Positions 26,894-36,009 of a DNA stretch of 64,000 bases are shown piece after piece (position 1 is the stretch's first letter; each line of letters opens with the position of its first letter). Under the pieces are notes generated by a model, which worked only from the letters and a program-made list of their open reading frames with translations, ran no database searches and was not told the origin of the DNA. Origin of the DNA: Bradyrhizobium diazoefficiens (GTDB taxonomy: Bacteria; Pseudomonadota; Alphaproteobacteria; Rhizobiales; Xanthobacteraceae); the NCBI RefSeq assembly GCF_018131185.1, contig NZ_JAFCJE010000002.1, forward strand, positions 806,001-870,000, read 5' to 3'. The position numbers and the translations under genes are program-made.

Positions 26894-26972
26894 GTCATTC
26901 CGGGGCGATGCGCAGCATCGAACCAGGAATCTCGAGATTCCGGGTTCGCGCTACCGCGCGCCCCGGAATGAC
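26894..26972. repeat. Palindromic repeat family A, 79 bp
   Basis: GTCATTCCGGGGCG and CGCCCCGGAATGAC outer arms enclose GAACCAGGAATCTCG and the complementary CGAGATTCCGGGTTC. The copy lies between the DUF2000 and DUF4189 genes and is the best-preserved double hairpin of the family here. Confidence 0.87.
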
Positions 26973-26982
26973 AATACAGAAA

Positions 26983-27372
26983 TCAACCCTTCGCGTCGCA
27001 GGCCCAGGCGCGGATCACGCATTCCTTGCCGCCGTATTTGTAGCACTCGCGCGTGGCGGCATTGAGCGACGCCGAGATCTTCGGCTTGACGGCATAGCCA
27101 TAAGCGCCGCAGGGATTGGCGAGATCGACCGACATCGCGGCGCAGGCGCGCTTCATCGTCACGGTCGTGCAATCGCCCTTGCACTGCTTCTGCGCCGCGG
27201 CGCGCGCCTCGGTCTCGGCACCGTAATCAAAGGCCTGGCCATAGGCGCCGCACTTGCCGACCGCAATGGCGCCTGCGGCGTGGGCGTCGGTCATGTAGCG
27301 GGCGCCCGTGACGGCAACTGACAAGACAAAGCAAAACATCGCGCAACGCCGCGCGACGACATTCGAAGCCAT
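26983..27372 (-). CDS. Secreted DUF4189-domain protein
   Basis: A 129-residue exported protein. A signal peptide covers about residues 1-32 (MASNVVARRCAMFCFVLSVAV, ending around AHA). The DUF4189 domain follows with seven or more Cys residues (KCGAYG, QCKGDC, NPCGAYGYA, ECVIRAWACD), suggesting disulphides. GGAGGGG precedes the ATG at 27372, which excludes the longer open frame upstream. Function of the domain is unknown. Confidence 0.85.
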   Translation of the reverse strand: MASNVVARRCAMFCFVLSVAVTGARYMTDAHAAGAIAVGKCGAYGQAFDYGAETEARAAAQKQCKGDCTTVTMKRACAAMSVDLANPCGAYGYAVKPKISASLNAATRECYKYGGKECVIRAWACDAKG

Positions 27373-27468
27373 GGAAAAACCCCTCCCCCCAAGGCAGGCG
27401 GTGAGGACTCTAAGCGGCGGTCGTTTCCAGATAGTGAACGGGTGCTTGAAACAGAGCAGAATGGGGAG

Positions 27469-27567
27469 GTGCCGTAGGGTGGGCAAAGCGTAGCGTGCCC
27501 ACGATTTGTATCCGCAATAGAAAAATGGCGGGCACGGCGCTCCGCTCCTTTGCCCACCCTACGGCAC
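27469..27567. repeat. Palindromic repeat family D, 99 bp with perfect 20-base ends
   Basis: The arms at 27469-27488 and 27548-27567 are exact reverse complements (starting GTGCCGTAGGGTGGGC). Inner subterminal copies GCGTGCCC/GGGCACGGCGC add a second dyad. The AT-richer centre and the terminal inverted repeats are MITE-like. It lies upstream of the DUF4189 gene, just past the end of the MobA/MoeA-like gene. Confidence 0.88.
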
Positions 27568-27584
27568 CGTCATTTGCGGCCTCT

Positions 27585-29189
27585 TCATCCGCGTCTTGCC
27601 GCTTCCAAGGCCTGCGGCGTGTCGATATCGAGGAAGGCGCTCTCGCCGTCCACGGGCACTTCGGCCACTGCCTCCGTGTGCTTGGCGATCAAATGCCGCG
27701 CGCCGATATCGCCGTCGAGCGTCATCAACTCCTTGAAGAAGCGGCGCGACCACAGCACGGGGTTGCCGCGGCGGCCTTCGCTGACGGGCACGACGATGAG
27801 GTTGCCGCGGTCCGGCGCAAAGCCGTCGATGAGGCGGTCGATCAGGCCGGCATCGATCAGCGGCATGTCGCCGAGGCACACCACGGCGCCGTCGCAAGTT
27901 TCGGGGACGGCAGCGATGCCTGATTTGACCGAGCTCGCGATCCCGCCGGCGAAGTCCGGATTCTTGACAAACCGCACCTTCAGGCCTTGCAGGGCCTGCT
28001 CGACCAGCTCGGTCTGATGGCCGGTGACCACGATCACCTCGGATGCTTTCGACGCCAGTGCCTGCTCGGTCGCGATCCGCACCAGCTTCTTGCCATCGAG
28101 CTCGGCGAGCAGCTTGTTCGGGCCGCCCATGCGCGTGGAGCGGCCGGCCGCGAGCACGATGGCGGCGACCTGGCGATTACCTTCGATCTCCGGCGTGGCG
28201 CGCGGCTGCGGCCGCGTGACGATCTCCATCAGGAGACCACCGACGCCCAGGCCCATCAGCTCGGAGCGCGTCACCTTGATGCCGGCGAGAAGCCGCATCA
28301 AGACCCAGTCAAAGCCGTTCTCGACCGGCGAGCGCGCACAGCCCGGCGCGCCCAGCACCGGCACATTGCCGGCGCGGGCAACCAGCAGCAGATTGCCGGG
28401 ATCGACCGGCATGCCGAAATGCTCGATCTCGCCGCCGATGCCGGTGACGGCTGCCGGGATGACGTCGCGGCGATCGGCAATCGCAGATGCTCCGAACACG
28501 ATGACGAGCTCGGCCCCTAACGCGAGCAATTCCTTGATCGCGGCCGACAGCGCCTGCTCCTCGTGAGGAACGCGCCGCTCGGCGATGATGCTGGCGCCGG
28601 CCGGCGCGAGCCGCTCGGCGGTGACACGGAGCGTCTTGTCGATCACCTTGGAGGACAGGCCCGGCAGCAGGGTCGAGACCACGCCGACGCGCTGGATCAC
28701 GTAAGGCGCGATTCTGAGCACGTCCTTGCCCGCGGCCTTCACCGCGGCGTCGCGCAAACTGCCTTCGACGCCGAACGGGATGATCTTGACGGTGCCGACC
28801 ATCTCGCCTTCGACCACCGGCTTGTAGGCGGAGAGCGTAGCGAAGGTGATGGCCTCATCGATATTGTTGATGCGGTCGACCGCGGCGCGGTCGATCACCA
28901 GCACGCCCGGGCGCGCGGCGAACAGATTGGCGCGGCCGGTGAAGGCGCGTTCGACATGGATGCCCTCGCCGCCGACGGCGAGCGCGATGCCGGCGGCCGC
29001 AACGTCCTCGGGGACGTCACCGGCCTCCATGCGCACCACGACGATGTCCTTGATGCCTGCACGCTCGAGCGCCTCTACCTCGGCGGGGCCGATCGTCGTG
29101 CCCTTCTTCAGCACCAGCGGTCCCTGACGCAGGGTGTGGACGGTCACCCCGCCGATCGCATCCCTGGGGCTCGCCGGTCCGAACTTCAT
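27585..29189 (-). CDS. Molybdopterin-binding (MoeA/MogA-like) and MobA/MocA-like nucleotidyltransferase fusion
   Basis: A 534-residue fusion. Residues 1-340 form a molybdopterin-binding domain (FGASAIADRRDVIPAAV, ending with GLGVGG). Residues 345-534 form an NTP-transferase domain with the nucleotide motif AAGRSTRMGGPNKLL and metal site CLGDMPLI. It should attach a nucleotide to the molybdenum cofactor for xanthine-dehydrogenase/CO-dehydrogenase-type enzymes. The start ATG overlaps the XdhC-C gene stop by four bases; a much longer open frame upstream is out of phase with that gene and is ignored. It is the last gene of the cox-type cluster. Confidence 0.88.
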   Translation of the reverse strand: MKFGPASPRDAIGGVTVHTLRQGPLVLKKGTTIGPAEVEALERAGIKDIVVVRMEAGDVPEDVAAAGIALAVGGEGIHVERAFTGRANLFAARPGVLVIDRAAVDRINNIDEAITFATLSAYKPVVEGEMVGTVKIIPFGVEGSLRDAAVKAAGKDVLRIAPYVIQRVGVVSTLLPGLSSKVIDKTLRVTAERLAPAGASIIAERRVPHEEQALSAAIKELLALGAELVIVFGASAIADRRDVIPAAVTGIGGEIEHFGMPVDPGNLLLVARAGNVPVLGAPGCARSPVENGFDWVLMRLLAGIKVTRSELMGLGVGGLLMEIVTRPQPRATPEIEGNRQVAAIVLAAGRSTRMGGPNKLLAELDGKKLVRIATEQALASKASEVIVVTGHQTELVEQALQGLKVRFVKNPDFAGGIASSVKSGIAAVPETCDGAVVCLGDMPLIDAGLIDRLIDGFAPDRGNLIVVPVSEGRRGNPVLWSRRFFKELMTLDGDIGARHLIAKHTEAVAEVPVDGESAFLDIDTPQALEAARRG

Positions 29190-29887
29190 GCGGCTACTTC
29201 TTTTTCCTTGGGAGGCAGCCGGAGCACCGCCGTGATCTCGGCCATGATCGACACCGCGATCTCGGACGGAGAGACCGCGCCGATCGCAAGTCCGATGGGC
29301 GCGTGGATGCGGGCGATGTCGCTCTCCTTCGCACCCTGCGCGCGCAACCGGTCGCCGCGCTTGGCGTGCGTTTTTCGGGACCCGAGCGCGCCGATGTAGA
29401 AGCAATTGCGCTCGAAGGCGTGCAGCAGCGCCGGATCGTCGATCTTGGGATCGTGCGTGACTGCGACGAAGGCCGTGTAGGCATCGACATCGAGCGGCGG
29501 CAGCGCGGTGTCCGGCCATTCGGCCACCAGCGGAATATCGGGGAAGCGCTCGGGGCTCGCAAATGCCGTGCGCGGATCGACGACGGTGACGTCGTAGCCG
29601 AGCGAGCGCGCCAGCGGCGCCAGGGCCTGACTGATATGGACCGCGCCGACGATGACGAGCTTCGCGGTCGGTGCATAGACGTTGAGGAACAGCTTTTTGC
29701 CGCCGGCCTCGACACTGGCGCTCTTGCCCATGCGGAGCTGCTTGTCCAGCTCCGCCCGCAGCGGATCCTTGGCGAAATCGGCGGCCTTCACCAGGCGCTG
29801 CTCGCCGCTCTCGGTGTCCGTCACCAGGATCGCCGGCCGGCGTGCGGCCCGCTCGGCATTGAGTTCGTGCAGGATCTCGAGCTTCAC
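29186..29887 (-). CDS. XdhC/CoxI Rossmann-domain protein
   Basis: A 233-residue protein. The C-terminal XdhC_C Rossmann fold is seen as LVIVGAVHISQALAPLARSLGYDVTVVDPR and ALGSRKTHAKR. XdhC proteins bind and insert sulphurated molybdenum cofactor. The N-terminal XdhC half is a separate gene two bases upstream, so the chaperone is split. Confidence 0.88.
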   Translation of the reverse strand: MKLEILHELNAERAARRPAILVTDTESGEQRLVKAADFAKDPLRAELDKQLRMGKSASVEAGGKKLFLNVYAPTAKLVIVGAVHISQALAPLARSLGYDVTVVDPRTAFASPERFPDIPLVAEWPDTALPPLDVDAYTAFVAVTHDPKIDDPALLHAFERNCFYIGALGSRKTHAKRGDRLRAQGAKESDIARIHAPIGLAIGAVSPSEIAVSIMAEITAVLRLPPKEKEVAA

Positions 29888-29889
29888 GG

Positions 29890-30213
29890 CTAACCGACCT
29901 TCTCGACGAAGACGCGGATGGTGCCGCCGCAGGACAGCCCGACATTCCAGGCGGTCTCGTCGGCGACGCCGAACTCCAGCATCCTCGGCTTGCCGCTCTG
30001 GATCACGTCCATGGCCTCGGTGACCACGGCGCCCTCGACGCAGCCACCGGAGACGGAGCCCAGGAAGGTGCCCTCGTCGTTGATGACGAGGCTCGAGCCC
30101 GCCGGGCGCGGCGCGGAGCCCCAGGTCTCGACGACCGTCGCCAGCGCGACGCCACGGCCGGCCTTCTGCCAGTCCTCCGCCGCCTTCAGGATATCCTCGT
30201 CGCGATCGAGCAT
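29890..30213 (-). CDS. XdhC/CoxI N-terminal-domain protein
   Basis: A 107-residue protein equal to the N-terminal half of XdhC, with GSAPRPAGSSLVI, SVSGGCVEGAV and GLSCGGTI. The conserved Cys residues are thought to handle sulphur or molybdenum cofactor. It is encoded between the CoxE gene and the XdhC Rossmann gene. Confidence 0.88.
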   Translation of the reverse strand: MLDRDEDILKAAEDWQKAGRGVALATVVETWGSAPRPAGSSLVINDEGTFLGSVSGGCVEGAVVTEAMDVIQSGKPRMLEFGVADETAWNVGLSCGGTIRVFVEKVG

Positions 30214-30223
30214 GGGGTGCCTC

Positions 30224-31426
30224 TCAAGCTGCGGAGCGGATCAGGCTGCGGTGATGCGGCGGCAGCGGCCGGGAGAGCGTCGTGATCAGCTCCTGGATCG
30301 AACTCAAATTATGTATCGGGCGGAATTCGTCAACGTGCGGGAGCATCATTTTGATGCCCTGCGCCTTGGCCTCGAAGCCGCCGAACCGCAAGAGCGGGTT
30401 AAGCCAGATCAGCCGCCGGCACGACCGATGCAGCCGGTCCATCTCGAAGGCAAGCCTGGAATCGGCCTCCCGCTCCAGCCCGTCGGAGATCAGCAGCACG
30501 ATGGCGCCCTGGCTCAGCACGCGACGCGCCCACAGCTTGTTGAAGTTGTGCAGCGAGGCCGAGATCCGCGTGCCGCCGGCCCAGTCCTCGACCGAGGCCG
30601 AGCAGCTCGCCAGCGCCTCATCGGGATCGCGCTGGCGCAGCGCGCGGGTGACATTGGTGAGACGGGTGCCGAACAGGAACACCGAGACACGCTTGCGCGC
30701 ATCGCCGATGGCATGGAGGAAATGCAGGAACAGACGGGTGTACTCGCTCATCGAGCCCGAGATGTCGAGCAGCGCCACGATCGGCGCCGGCTTCTCGATC
30801 CGCCCCAGGTGATGGAGGTCGATGATGTCGCCGCCGGTGCGCAAGGATGCACGCAGCGTGCGACGCAAATCGAGACGAAGCCCGCGCGGATCAGGCCGGT
30901 GCCGGCGCGTCAGGAGCTCGGCCTGCGGCAGCCGCATCCGCTCGACGGCACGCAGCGCCTCGGCGATCTCGGCGGCGCTCATCTGGGCAAAATCCTTCTT
31001 CTGAAGGATTTCCTTGTCGGAGACCGACAGGCGCAGATCCTGCTCCTGATGCTGCGGCGTCTCGGTCATGCGCGGCCGCGACATCGCTTCCTGCACGCGG
31101 CGCGAGCCCGCTTGCGGCTTCTTCTTGGCCTCGTCCGGCAGCGGCACCGAATCCAGCATGTGCTTCCATTCCTCGGAGGCGCGGAAGAACAGGTTGAAAG
31201 CCTGCTTGAAAATCAGCGCGTGCTCGTGGCGCTTGACGAAGATCGCCTCCAGCGTGGTGAAGACGTCGGCACGGTTGCCGATGTCGATCACCTGCAGCGC
31301 GCTCATGGCGTCGATGACGGCGCCTGGCCCGACCGGCATGCCCGCGGCACGCAGCGCGCGGGCAAAGCCGACGATGTTGTCGGCGAACTGCTCGGTCTGC
31401 TCCGGGGCAAGGTGGTTGATGGCCAT
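30224..31426 (-). CDS. coxE: CoxE-like von Willebrand factor A protein
   Basis: A 400-residue VWA protein. The metal-ion-dependent adhesion motif DISGSMS is at about residue 222, with GTRLTN and ISDGLER following. CoxE works with the MoxR-type ATPase CoxD to mature the Mo-Cu site of CO dehydrogenase in Oligotropha; here the client may be another molybdenum hydroxylase. It lies downstream of the MoxR gene, separated by a family A repeat. Confidence 0.88.
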   Translation of the reverse strand: MAINHLAPEQTEQFADNIVGFARALRAAGMPVGPGAVIDAMSALQVIDIGNRADVFTTLEAIFVKRHEHALIFKQAFNLFFRASEEWKHMLDSVPLPDEAKKKPQAGSRRVQEAMSRPRMTETPQHQEQDLRLSVSDKEILQKKDFAQMSAAEIAEALRAVERMRLPQAELLTRRHRPDPRGLRLDLRRTLRASLRTGGDIIDLHHLGRIEKPAPIVALLDISGSMSEYTRLFLHFLHAIGDARKRVSVFLFGTRLTNVTRALRQRDPDEALASCSASVEDWAGGTRISASLHNFNKLWARRVLSQGAIVLLISDGLEREADSRLAFEMDRLHRSCRRLIWLNPLLRFGGFEAKAQGIKMMLPHVDEFRPIHNLSSIQELITTLSRPLPPHHRSLIRSAA

Positions 31427-31442
31427 GGTTCAACACTCTCAG

Positions 31443-31550
31443 CCGTCATTCCGGGACGCGCCCCTTGGCGCGAACCCGGAATCCATCCATCCACCAACTC
31501 TGCGGCCCAATGGATTCCGGGTTCGCGCTATGCGCGCCCCGGAATGACGG
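31443..31550. repeat. Palindromic repeat family A, 108 bp, inside the cox cluster
   Basis: CCGTCATTCCGG and CCGGAATGACGG arms enclose the inner pair GCGCGAACCCGGAATCCA and TGGATTCCGGGTTCGCGC. The central insert makes it the longest copy. It separates the MoxR and CoxE genes and may lower read-through in the operon. Confidence 0.87.
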
Positions 31551-31554
31551 AAAA

Positions 31555-32493
31555 TCAATTCTCGCTCGTCGCTTCCTTCAGCACCTTCTGCAAGGTGTCG
31601 CCCTGCATCCGGGTGATGTCGTCCTGGTACTTGAGCAGCGCGCCCAGCGTGTCGCCGACCACTTGCGGGGTCAGCGAACGGGCGTCGAGCTCGGACAGCG
31701 CGGTGGCCCAATCGATGGTCTCGGCGACGCCCGGCGACTTGTAGAAATCCTGGTTGCGCAGCGCCTGGACGAAGCGCACGACCTGCTGCGACAGCTTCGC
31801 GGAAATGCCCGGCACGCGCGACTTGACGATGGCGAGCTCGCGCTCGGCGGCGGGATAATCGACCCAGTGATACAGACAGCGCCGCTTCAGCGCGTCGTGA
31901 ATCTCGCGGGTGCGGTTGGAGGTGATGATGACGATCGGCGGACTCGGCGCCTTCACGGTGCCGAATTCGGGAATCGTCACCTGGAAGTCGCTGAGGATTT
32001 CGAGCAAGTACGCCTCGAACGCCTCGTCGGCGCGATCGAGCTCGTCGATCAGCAGCACCGGCGGGCCCGCAACGTCGGGCTCCAGCGCCTGCAGCAGCGG
32101 CCGCTTGATCATGTAGCGGTCGGCGAAAATGTCGCTCGAGAGCTGGTCGCGATCGGTGTCGCCGGCGGCTTCCGCCATCCGGATCGCGATCATCTGCGCG
32201 GCGCTGTTCCACTCATAGACCGCCGAGGACACATCGAGGCCTTCGTAGCACTGCAGGCGAATCAGCTTCCGCCCCAACGCGGCCGACAAGACCTTGGCGA
32301 TCTCGGTCTTGCCGACGCCGGCTTCGCCTTCCAGAAACAGCGGCCGTCCCATGCGCAGCGACAGATAAGTCACCGTCGCCAACGACCGCTCGGCGAGATA
32401 GCCGCGCGACGTCAGGAGTTCGAGCATCGCATCGACCGATGCCGGCAATCCAACTGAAGTATTGGCCCCGGAGGTGTTGGCCGCTGAAGTCAT
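31555..32493 (-). CDS. coxD: MoxR-family AAA+ ATPase (CoxD-like)
   Basis: A 312-residue AAA+ chaperone with Walker A GEAGVGKTE, Walker B VLLIDELDR and sensor ITSNRTRE. MoxR proteins act with VWA partners, here CoxE, in cofactor insertion. The Ala/Thr/Asn-rich N-terminus is short and variable. It is 60 bases downstream of the CoxM-like gene. Confidence 0.9.
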   Translation of the reverse strand: MTSAANTSGANTSVGLPASVDAMLELLTSRGYLAERSLATVTYLSLRMGRPLFLEGEAGVGKTEIAKVLSAALGRKLIRLQCYEGLDVSSAVYEWNSAAQMIAIRMAEAAGDTDRDQLSSDIFADRYMIKRPLLQALEPDVAGPPVLLIDELDRADEAFEAYLLEILSDFQVTIPEFGTVKAPSPPIVIITSNRTREIHDALKRRCLYHWVDYPAAERELAIVKSRVPGISAKLSQQVVRFVQALRNQDFYKSPGVAETIDWATALSELDARSLTPQVVGDTLGALLKYQDDITRMQGDTLQKVLKEATSEN

Positions 32494-32553
32494 GAAAAAG
32501 CCAGTCTCGCTACGCCCTCACCGGGACAAGTTTGGCCGAGGCGTGAGGTTCAC

Positions 32554-33360
32554 TCACTCCTTGGCGTTGGCGGCATCGAGCGCGCGCCGCGTCAGCACAC
32601 CGATGAGATGCGCGCGGTATTCGGCACTGCCGTGGATGTCGCTGTTGAGCCCCTCGGCCGGCACCTCGATGCCTTCGATCGCCTTCGACGCGAAGCGCTT
32701 CTTCAAAGCTTCCTCAAACGCCTCGACGCGGAACACGCCTTCGGAGCCGGCGCCGGTCACGGCAACCCGCACATCGGAGGGACGCCGTGCCACGAATACG
32801 CCGACCAGTGCATAGCGCGAGGCCTGGTTGCGGAATTTGATGTAGGCCGCCTTTTTCGGCAGCGGAAACATCACCTTGGTGATGATCTCGTCGGCTTCGA
32901 GCGCGGTCGTGAACAAGCCCTGGAAGAACTCTTCGGCCTTGAGACGACGCTTGTTGGTGACGATGGTCGCGCCCAGCGCGAGCACGGCGGCCGGATAGTC
33001 GGCGGTCGGGTCGTTATTGGCGAGCGAGCCGCCGATGGTGCCCTTGTGGCGCACGGCGGGATCGCCGATCTGGCTCGCGAGATTCGCCAGCGCCGGGATC
33101 GCCTCGCCGACGATCGCGGAGGTAGCGACCTCGGCGTGCCTGGCGGTGGCGCCGATCACCAGCGAGCGGCCCTTCATCTCGATCGTGTTGAGCCCCTCGA
33201 TGTGGGAGAGGTCGACCAGATGCGGGGGGCTGGCGAGGCGCTGCTTCATGACGGGAATCAGCGTGTGGCCGCCGGCGATCACCTTGGCGTCTTCGTTCTT
33301 CACCAGGAGGTTGGCGGCCTGCCGGACAGTCCCGGGGCGATGATACTTGAATTCGTACAT
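32554..33360 (-). CDS. coxM: FAD-binding subunit of a CoxM-type molybdenum hydroxylase
   Basis: A 268-residue flavoprotein. The FAD-binding motifs VIAGGHTLIPVMKQR (about residue 30) and TIGGSLANNDPTADYPA (about 108) match CoxM. It passes electrons from the 2Fe-2S subunit to an acceptor. It lies 27 bases after coxS. The molybdenum-binding large subunit that should complete the heterotrimer is not in the window. Confidence 0.92.
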   Translation of the reverse strand: MYEFKYHRPGTVRQAANLLVKNEDAKVIAGGHTLIPVMKQRLASPPHLVDLSHIEGLNTIEMKGRSLVIGATARHAEVATSAIVGEAIPALANLASQIGDPAVRHKGTIGGSLANNDPTADYPAAVLALGATIVTNKRRLKAEEFFQGLFTTALEADEIITKVMFPLPKKAAYIKFRNQASRYALVGVFVARRPSDVRVAVTGAGSEGVFRVEAFEEALKKRFASKAIEGIEVPAEGLNSDIHGSAEYRAHLIGVLTRRALDAANAKE

Positions 33361-33387
33361 CTGAATGTCCTGATCGCGGGATGCGCG

Positions 33388-33873
33388 TTACGCGAGATCG
33401 GATTTCGCCATCGCCTTGGCGCCGGCAGAGATCGAGGCGACGATGTTCTGGTAGCCGGTGCAGCGACAGAGATTGCCTTCCAGCTCTTCCCGGATCGTAT
33501 GGTCGTCGAGCTCGTTGCCCTTGCGGTGCACGATGTCGATCGCAGTCATGATCATGCCCGGCGTGCAGAAGCCGCACTGCAGTCCATGGTGCTCGCGGAA
33601 GGCCTCCTGCATCGGATGCAGCGGCGCGCCATCGGCGGCCAGCCCCTCGATCGTCTTGACCTCGTGGCCATCGGCCATCACCGCCAGCGTGGTGCAGGAC
33701 TTCACGGCCTTGCCGTCGAGATGCACGACACAGGCGCCGCACTGCGAGGTGTCGCAGCCGACATGCGTGCCGGTCAGGTGAAGATTCTCGCGCAGGAACT
33801 GCACCAGCAGGGTGCGGGGATCGACGTTGGCCGTAACTGGATTGCCGTTCACGATGAGGGAGATTTTTGCCAT
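33388..33873 (-). CDS. coxS: 2Fe-2S subunit of a CoxS-type molybdenum hydroxylase
   Basis: A 161-residue iron-sulphur protein. Plant-type cluster ligands are in [12 protein letters not shown] and a Cys near SCTT; the second cluster's ligands are in CGFC and CRCTG. It begins [12 protein letters not shown]; an ATG six bases earlier is in frame. A 135-base gap upstream separates it from coxG and contains AT-rich sequence, so it may have its own promoter. Confidence 0.92.
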   Translation of the reverse strand: MAKISLIVNGNPVTANVDPRTLLVQFLRENLHLTGTHVGCDTSQCGACVVHLDGKAVKSCTTLAVMADGHEVKTIEGLAADGAPLHPMQEAFREHHGLQCGFCTPGMIMTAIDIVHRKGNELDDHTIREELEGNLCRCTGYQNIVASISAGAKAMAKSDLA

Positions 33874-33932
33874 AAGCACTCTCTATCAGCGCCCCGACGG
33901 GTCCCATCGAAGCGGTTCTTATAATTATTCCA

Positions 33933-33947
33933 GCCCATCATATGGGC
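33933..33947. promoter_or_regulatory. Short dyad in the coxG-coxS gap
   Basis: GCCCAT-CAT-ATGGGC is a perfect 6-base-arm dyad about 60 bases upstream of coxS, next to an AT-rich stretch (TAATTATAAG on the minus strand). It could be part of a separate coxS promoter. No factor can be assigned. Confidence 0.35.
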
Positions 33948-34008
33948 CATTATGCCCGGGGGCAACATCACCCCGGACGCAAGGCGCCATGCCGAAAGGC
34001 GATAGCCT

Positions 34009-34455
34009 TCAGCCCTGTACCGCCTTGGCGAAGTTCGCGAAAAACTCGTCGGCGAGTTTCTTGGCGGCGCCGTTGATGAGGCGTTGGCCGAGCTGCGCCA
34101 ACTTGCCGCCGATCTGCGCCTCGACCTCGTAGGAGAGCAGCGTGCCGCCGTCCTTCTCGGCCAGCTTGACCACCGCGCCCCCCTTGGCGAAGCCGGCGAC
34201 CCCGCCCTCGCCCTCACCCGAGATCCTGTAGCCGTTCGGCGGGTCGAGATCGGAGAGCGTAACCTTGCCCTTGAAGCGTGCCGACACCGGCCCGACCTTC
34301 ATTTTCGCCGTTGCACGAAAGCCGCCGTCATCGGTCCTCTCGAGCTCCTCGCAGCCGGGGATGCAGGCCTTCAGCACCTCGGGATCGTTGAGCTTGTCCC
34401 ACACGGCCTCGCGCGGCGCCGCAAGTTGGACTTCGCCGTTCATCGTCATGGCCAT
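34009..34455 (-). CDS. coxG: CoxG-like SRPBCC protein
   Basis: A 148-residue CO-dehydrogenase subunit G family protein (helix-grip fold), with the start MAMTMNGEVQLAAPREAVWDKL and CIPGCEEL typical of CoxG. In Oligotropha and Mycobacterium, CoxG aids membrane attachment or quinone delivery to CO dehydrogenase. GGGAGG lies seven bases before the ATG at 34455; a longer open frame to 34803 has no similarity. It is divergent from pcaB. Confidence 0.88.
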   Translation of the reverse strand: MAMTMNGEVQLAAPREAVWDKLNDPEVLKACIPGCEELERTDDGGFRATAKMKVGPVSARFKGKVTLSDLDPPNGYRISGEGEGGVAGFAKGGAVVKLAEKDGGTLLSYEVEAQIGGKLAQLGQRLINGAAKKLADEFFANFAKAVQG

Positions 34456-34625
34456 GGGTGCCTCCCGGATCGTGCGACTATAGTGCTGATCAAGTAACGC
34501 AGGGACGCGGCAAAGGAAAGGGCGGTGCCCGGACAAGTGCAATGCATATTCGCAACTGCAAAAGGACCCCTGCAGGCGGTTGGGGATTGGCACAGAAGGG
34601 CCATGATGATTAGGTCGCGCGCACC

Positions 34626-35981
34626 ATGAGCACATCCCTCTCCCCCCTGCTCGCGCCGATGCTGTCGAGCGCCGCCATGCGCGCAGTCTGCGACGACCGG
34701 TCCACCCTGCAGAACATGCTTGATTTCGAGGCAGCTCTGGCACGCGCCGAGGCCGCCACGGATGTGATTCCGGCGTCAGCGGTGGGCCCGATCGAGGCCG
34801 CATGCAAGGCCGACCGCTTCGACATGGCCGCGCTGGCGGAGGCCGCGATGCGATCGGGCAATCTGGCGATTCCCCTGGTCAAGACGCTGACCGCCAATGT
34901 CGGCAAGGCCGACGCCGAGGCCGCGCGCTACGTGCATTGGGGCGCTACCAGCCAGGACGTCATCGACACCGCGACCATGCTCACGCTGCGTGCCGGCATC
35001 GCTGTCCTGGACGCCGATCTCAGCCGCGCCATCAAGGGCTTTGCCGCACTGGCGCGCCACCATCGCAACACCGCGATGGTGGCACGGACCTGGCTCCAGC
35101 ACGCGCTGCCGATGCCATTCGGCCTGAAAGCCGCCGAATACGCGTCAAGCCTCGCCCGCGCCCGCTGTCGCCTCAGGCGACTCTCCCGCGAGGGCCTCGC
35201 GCTGCAATTCGGAGGCGCCGCCGGCACGCTTGCCGCGCTCGGAGACAAGGGGCTCGCGGTCGCCGAGCGGCTGGCGCAGGAATTGAACCTGCCGCTGCCC
35301 GAAGCGCCCTGGCACACCCATCGCGACCGGATCGCGGAGGCCGCATCAGCCTTCGCGATCCTCGCTGGCAGCTGCGGCAAGGTCGCGCGCGACGTCTCGC
35401 TGATGATGCAGACTGACGTCGCCGAAGCGTTCGAGCCGGCCGGCGAAGGCCGCGGCGGCTCCTCGACCATGCCGCACAAGCGTAACCCGGTCGCCGCTGC
35501 AAGCGCGCTGGGCGCCGCCACAATGGCTCCGCAGCTTGCCGCGACGATCTTCGCAGCTCAGGTGCAGGACCACGAACGCAGCGCCGGCCCCTGGCATGCG
35601 GAATGGCCGACGCTGCCGCAATTGATGCTGGTCACTTCGGGGGCGCTTGCTGCCATCGTCGACATCGCCGAAGGCCTCGACGTCGATGCTGCGCGCATGC
35701 GCGATAATCTCGACGCGACCAAGGGGCTCATCATGGCCGAGGCGGTGACCTTCGCGCTGGCCGAGACGATGGGCAAGAGCGATGCGCATCATCTGATCGA
35801 GGCCGCCAGCAAGCGCGCGATTGCCGAGAAGAAGCATCTGCGCGAGCTGCTGTCGGCCGATCCGCAGGTCACTGCGCACCTTTCTCCGGAAAAAATTGCG
35901 GCATTGTTCGAGCCGATGGCCTATCAAGGGGCTTCCCAAGCCCTGATCGACCGGCTGCTCGACAGCCTCGACCGCGAATAA
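34626..35981 (+). CDS. pcaB: 3-carboxy-cis,cis-muconate cycloisomerase
   Basis: A 451-residue member of the fumarase/argininosuccinate lyase superfamily, the usual PcaB length. The superfamily signature GSSTMPHKRNPVAA and early HWGATSQDVIDTA are seen. It converts 3-carboxy-cis,cis-muconate to 4-carboxymuconolactone in the protocatechuate branch of the beta-ketoadipate pathway. The adenylosuccinate lyase alternative is filled by the separate purB at 59.6 kb. pcaD and pcaC follow. Confidence 0.93.
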   Translation: MSTSLSPLLAPMLSSAAMRAVCDDRSTLQNMLDFEAALARAEAATDVIPASAVGPIEAACKADRFDMAALAEAAMRSGNLAIPLVKTLTANVGKADAEAARYVHWGATSQDVIDTATMLTLRAGIAVLDADLSRAIKGFAALARHHRNTAMVARTWLQHALPMPFGLKAAEYASSLARARCRLRRLSREGLALQFGGAAGTLAALGDKGLAVAERLAQELNLPLPEAPWHTHRDRIAEAASAFAILAGSCGKVARDVSLMMQTDVAEAFEPAGEGRGGSSTMPHKRNPVAAASALGAATMAPQLAATIFAAQVQDHERSAGPWHAEWPTLPQLMLVTSGALAAIVDIAEGLDVDAARMRDNLDATKGLIMAEAVTFALAETMGKSDAHHLIEAASKRAIAEKKHLRELLSADPQVTAHLSPEKIAALFEPMAYQGASQALIDRLLDSLDRE

Positions 35982-36009
35982 GAACCGCAAGATACGACGG
36001 AGACGCCGC

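Noticed and set aside
34456..34803. Upstream extension of the coxG frame
   Set aside because: The ATG at 34455 has an ideal GGGAGG site and the family N-terminus; the extension overlaps pcaB on the other strand.
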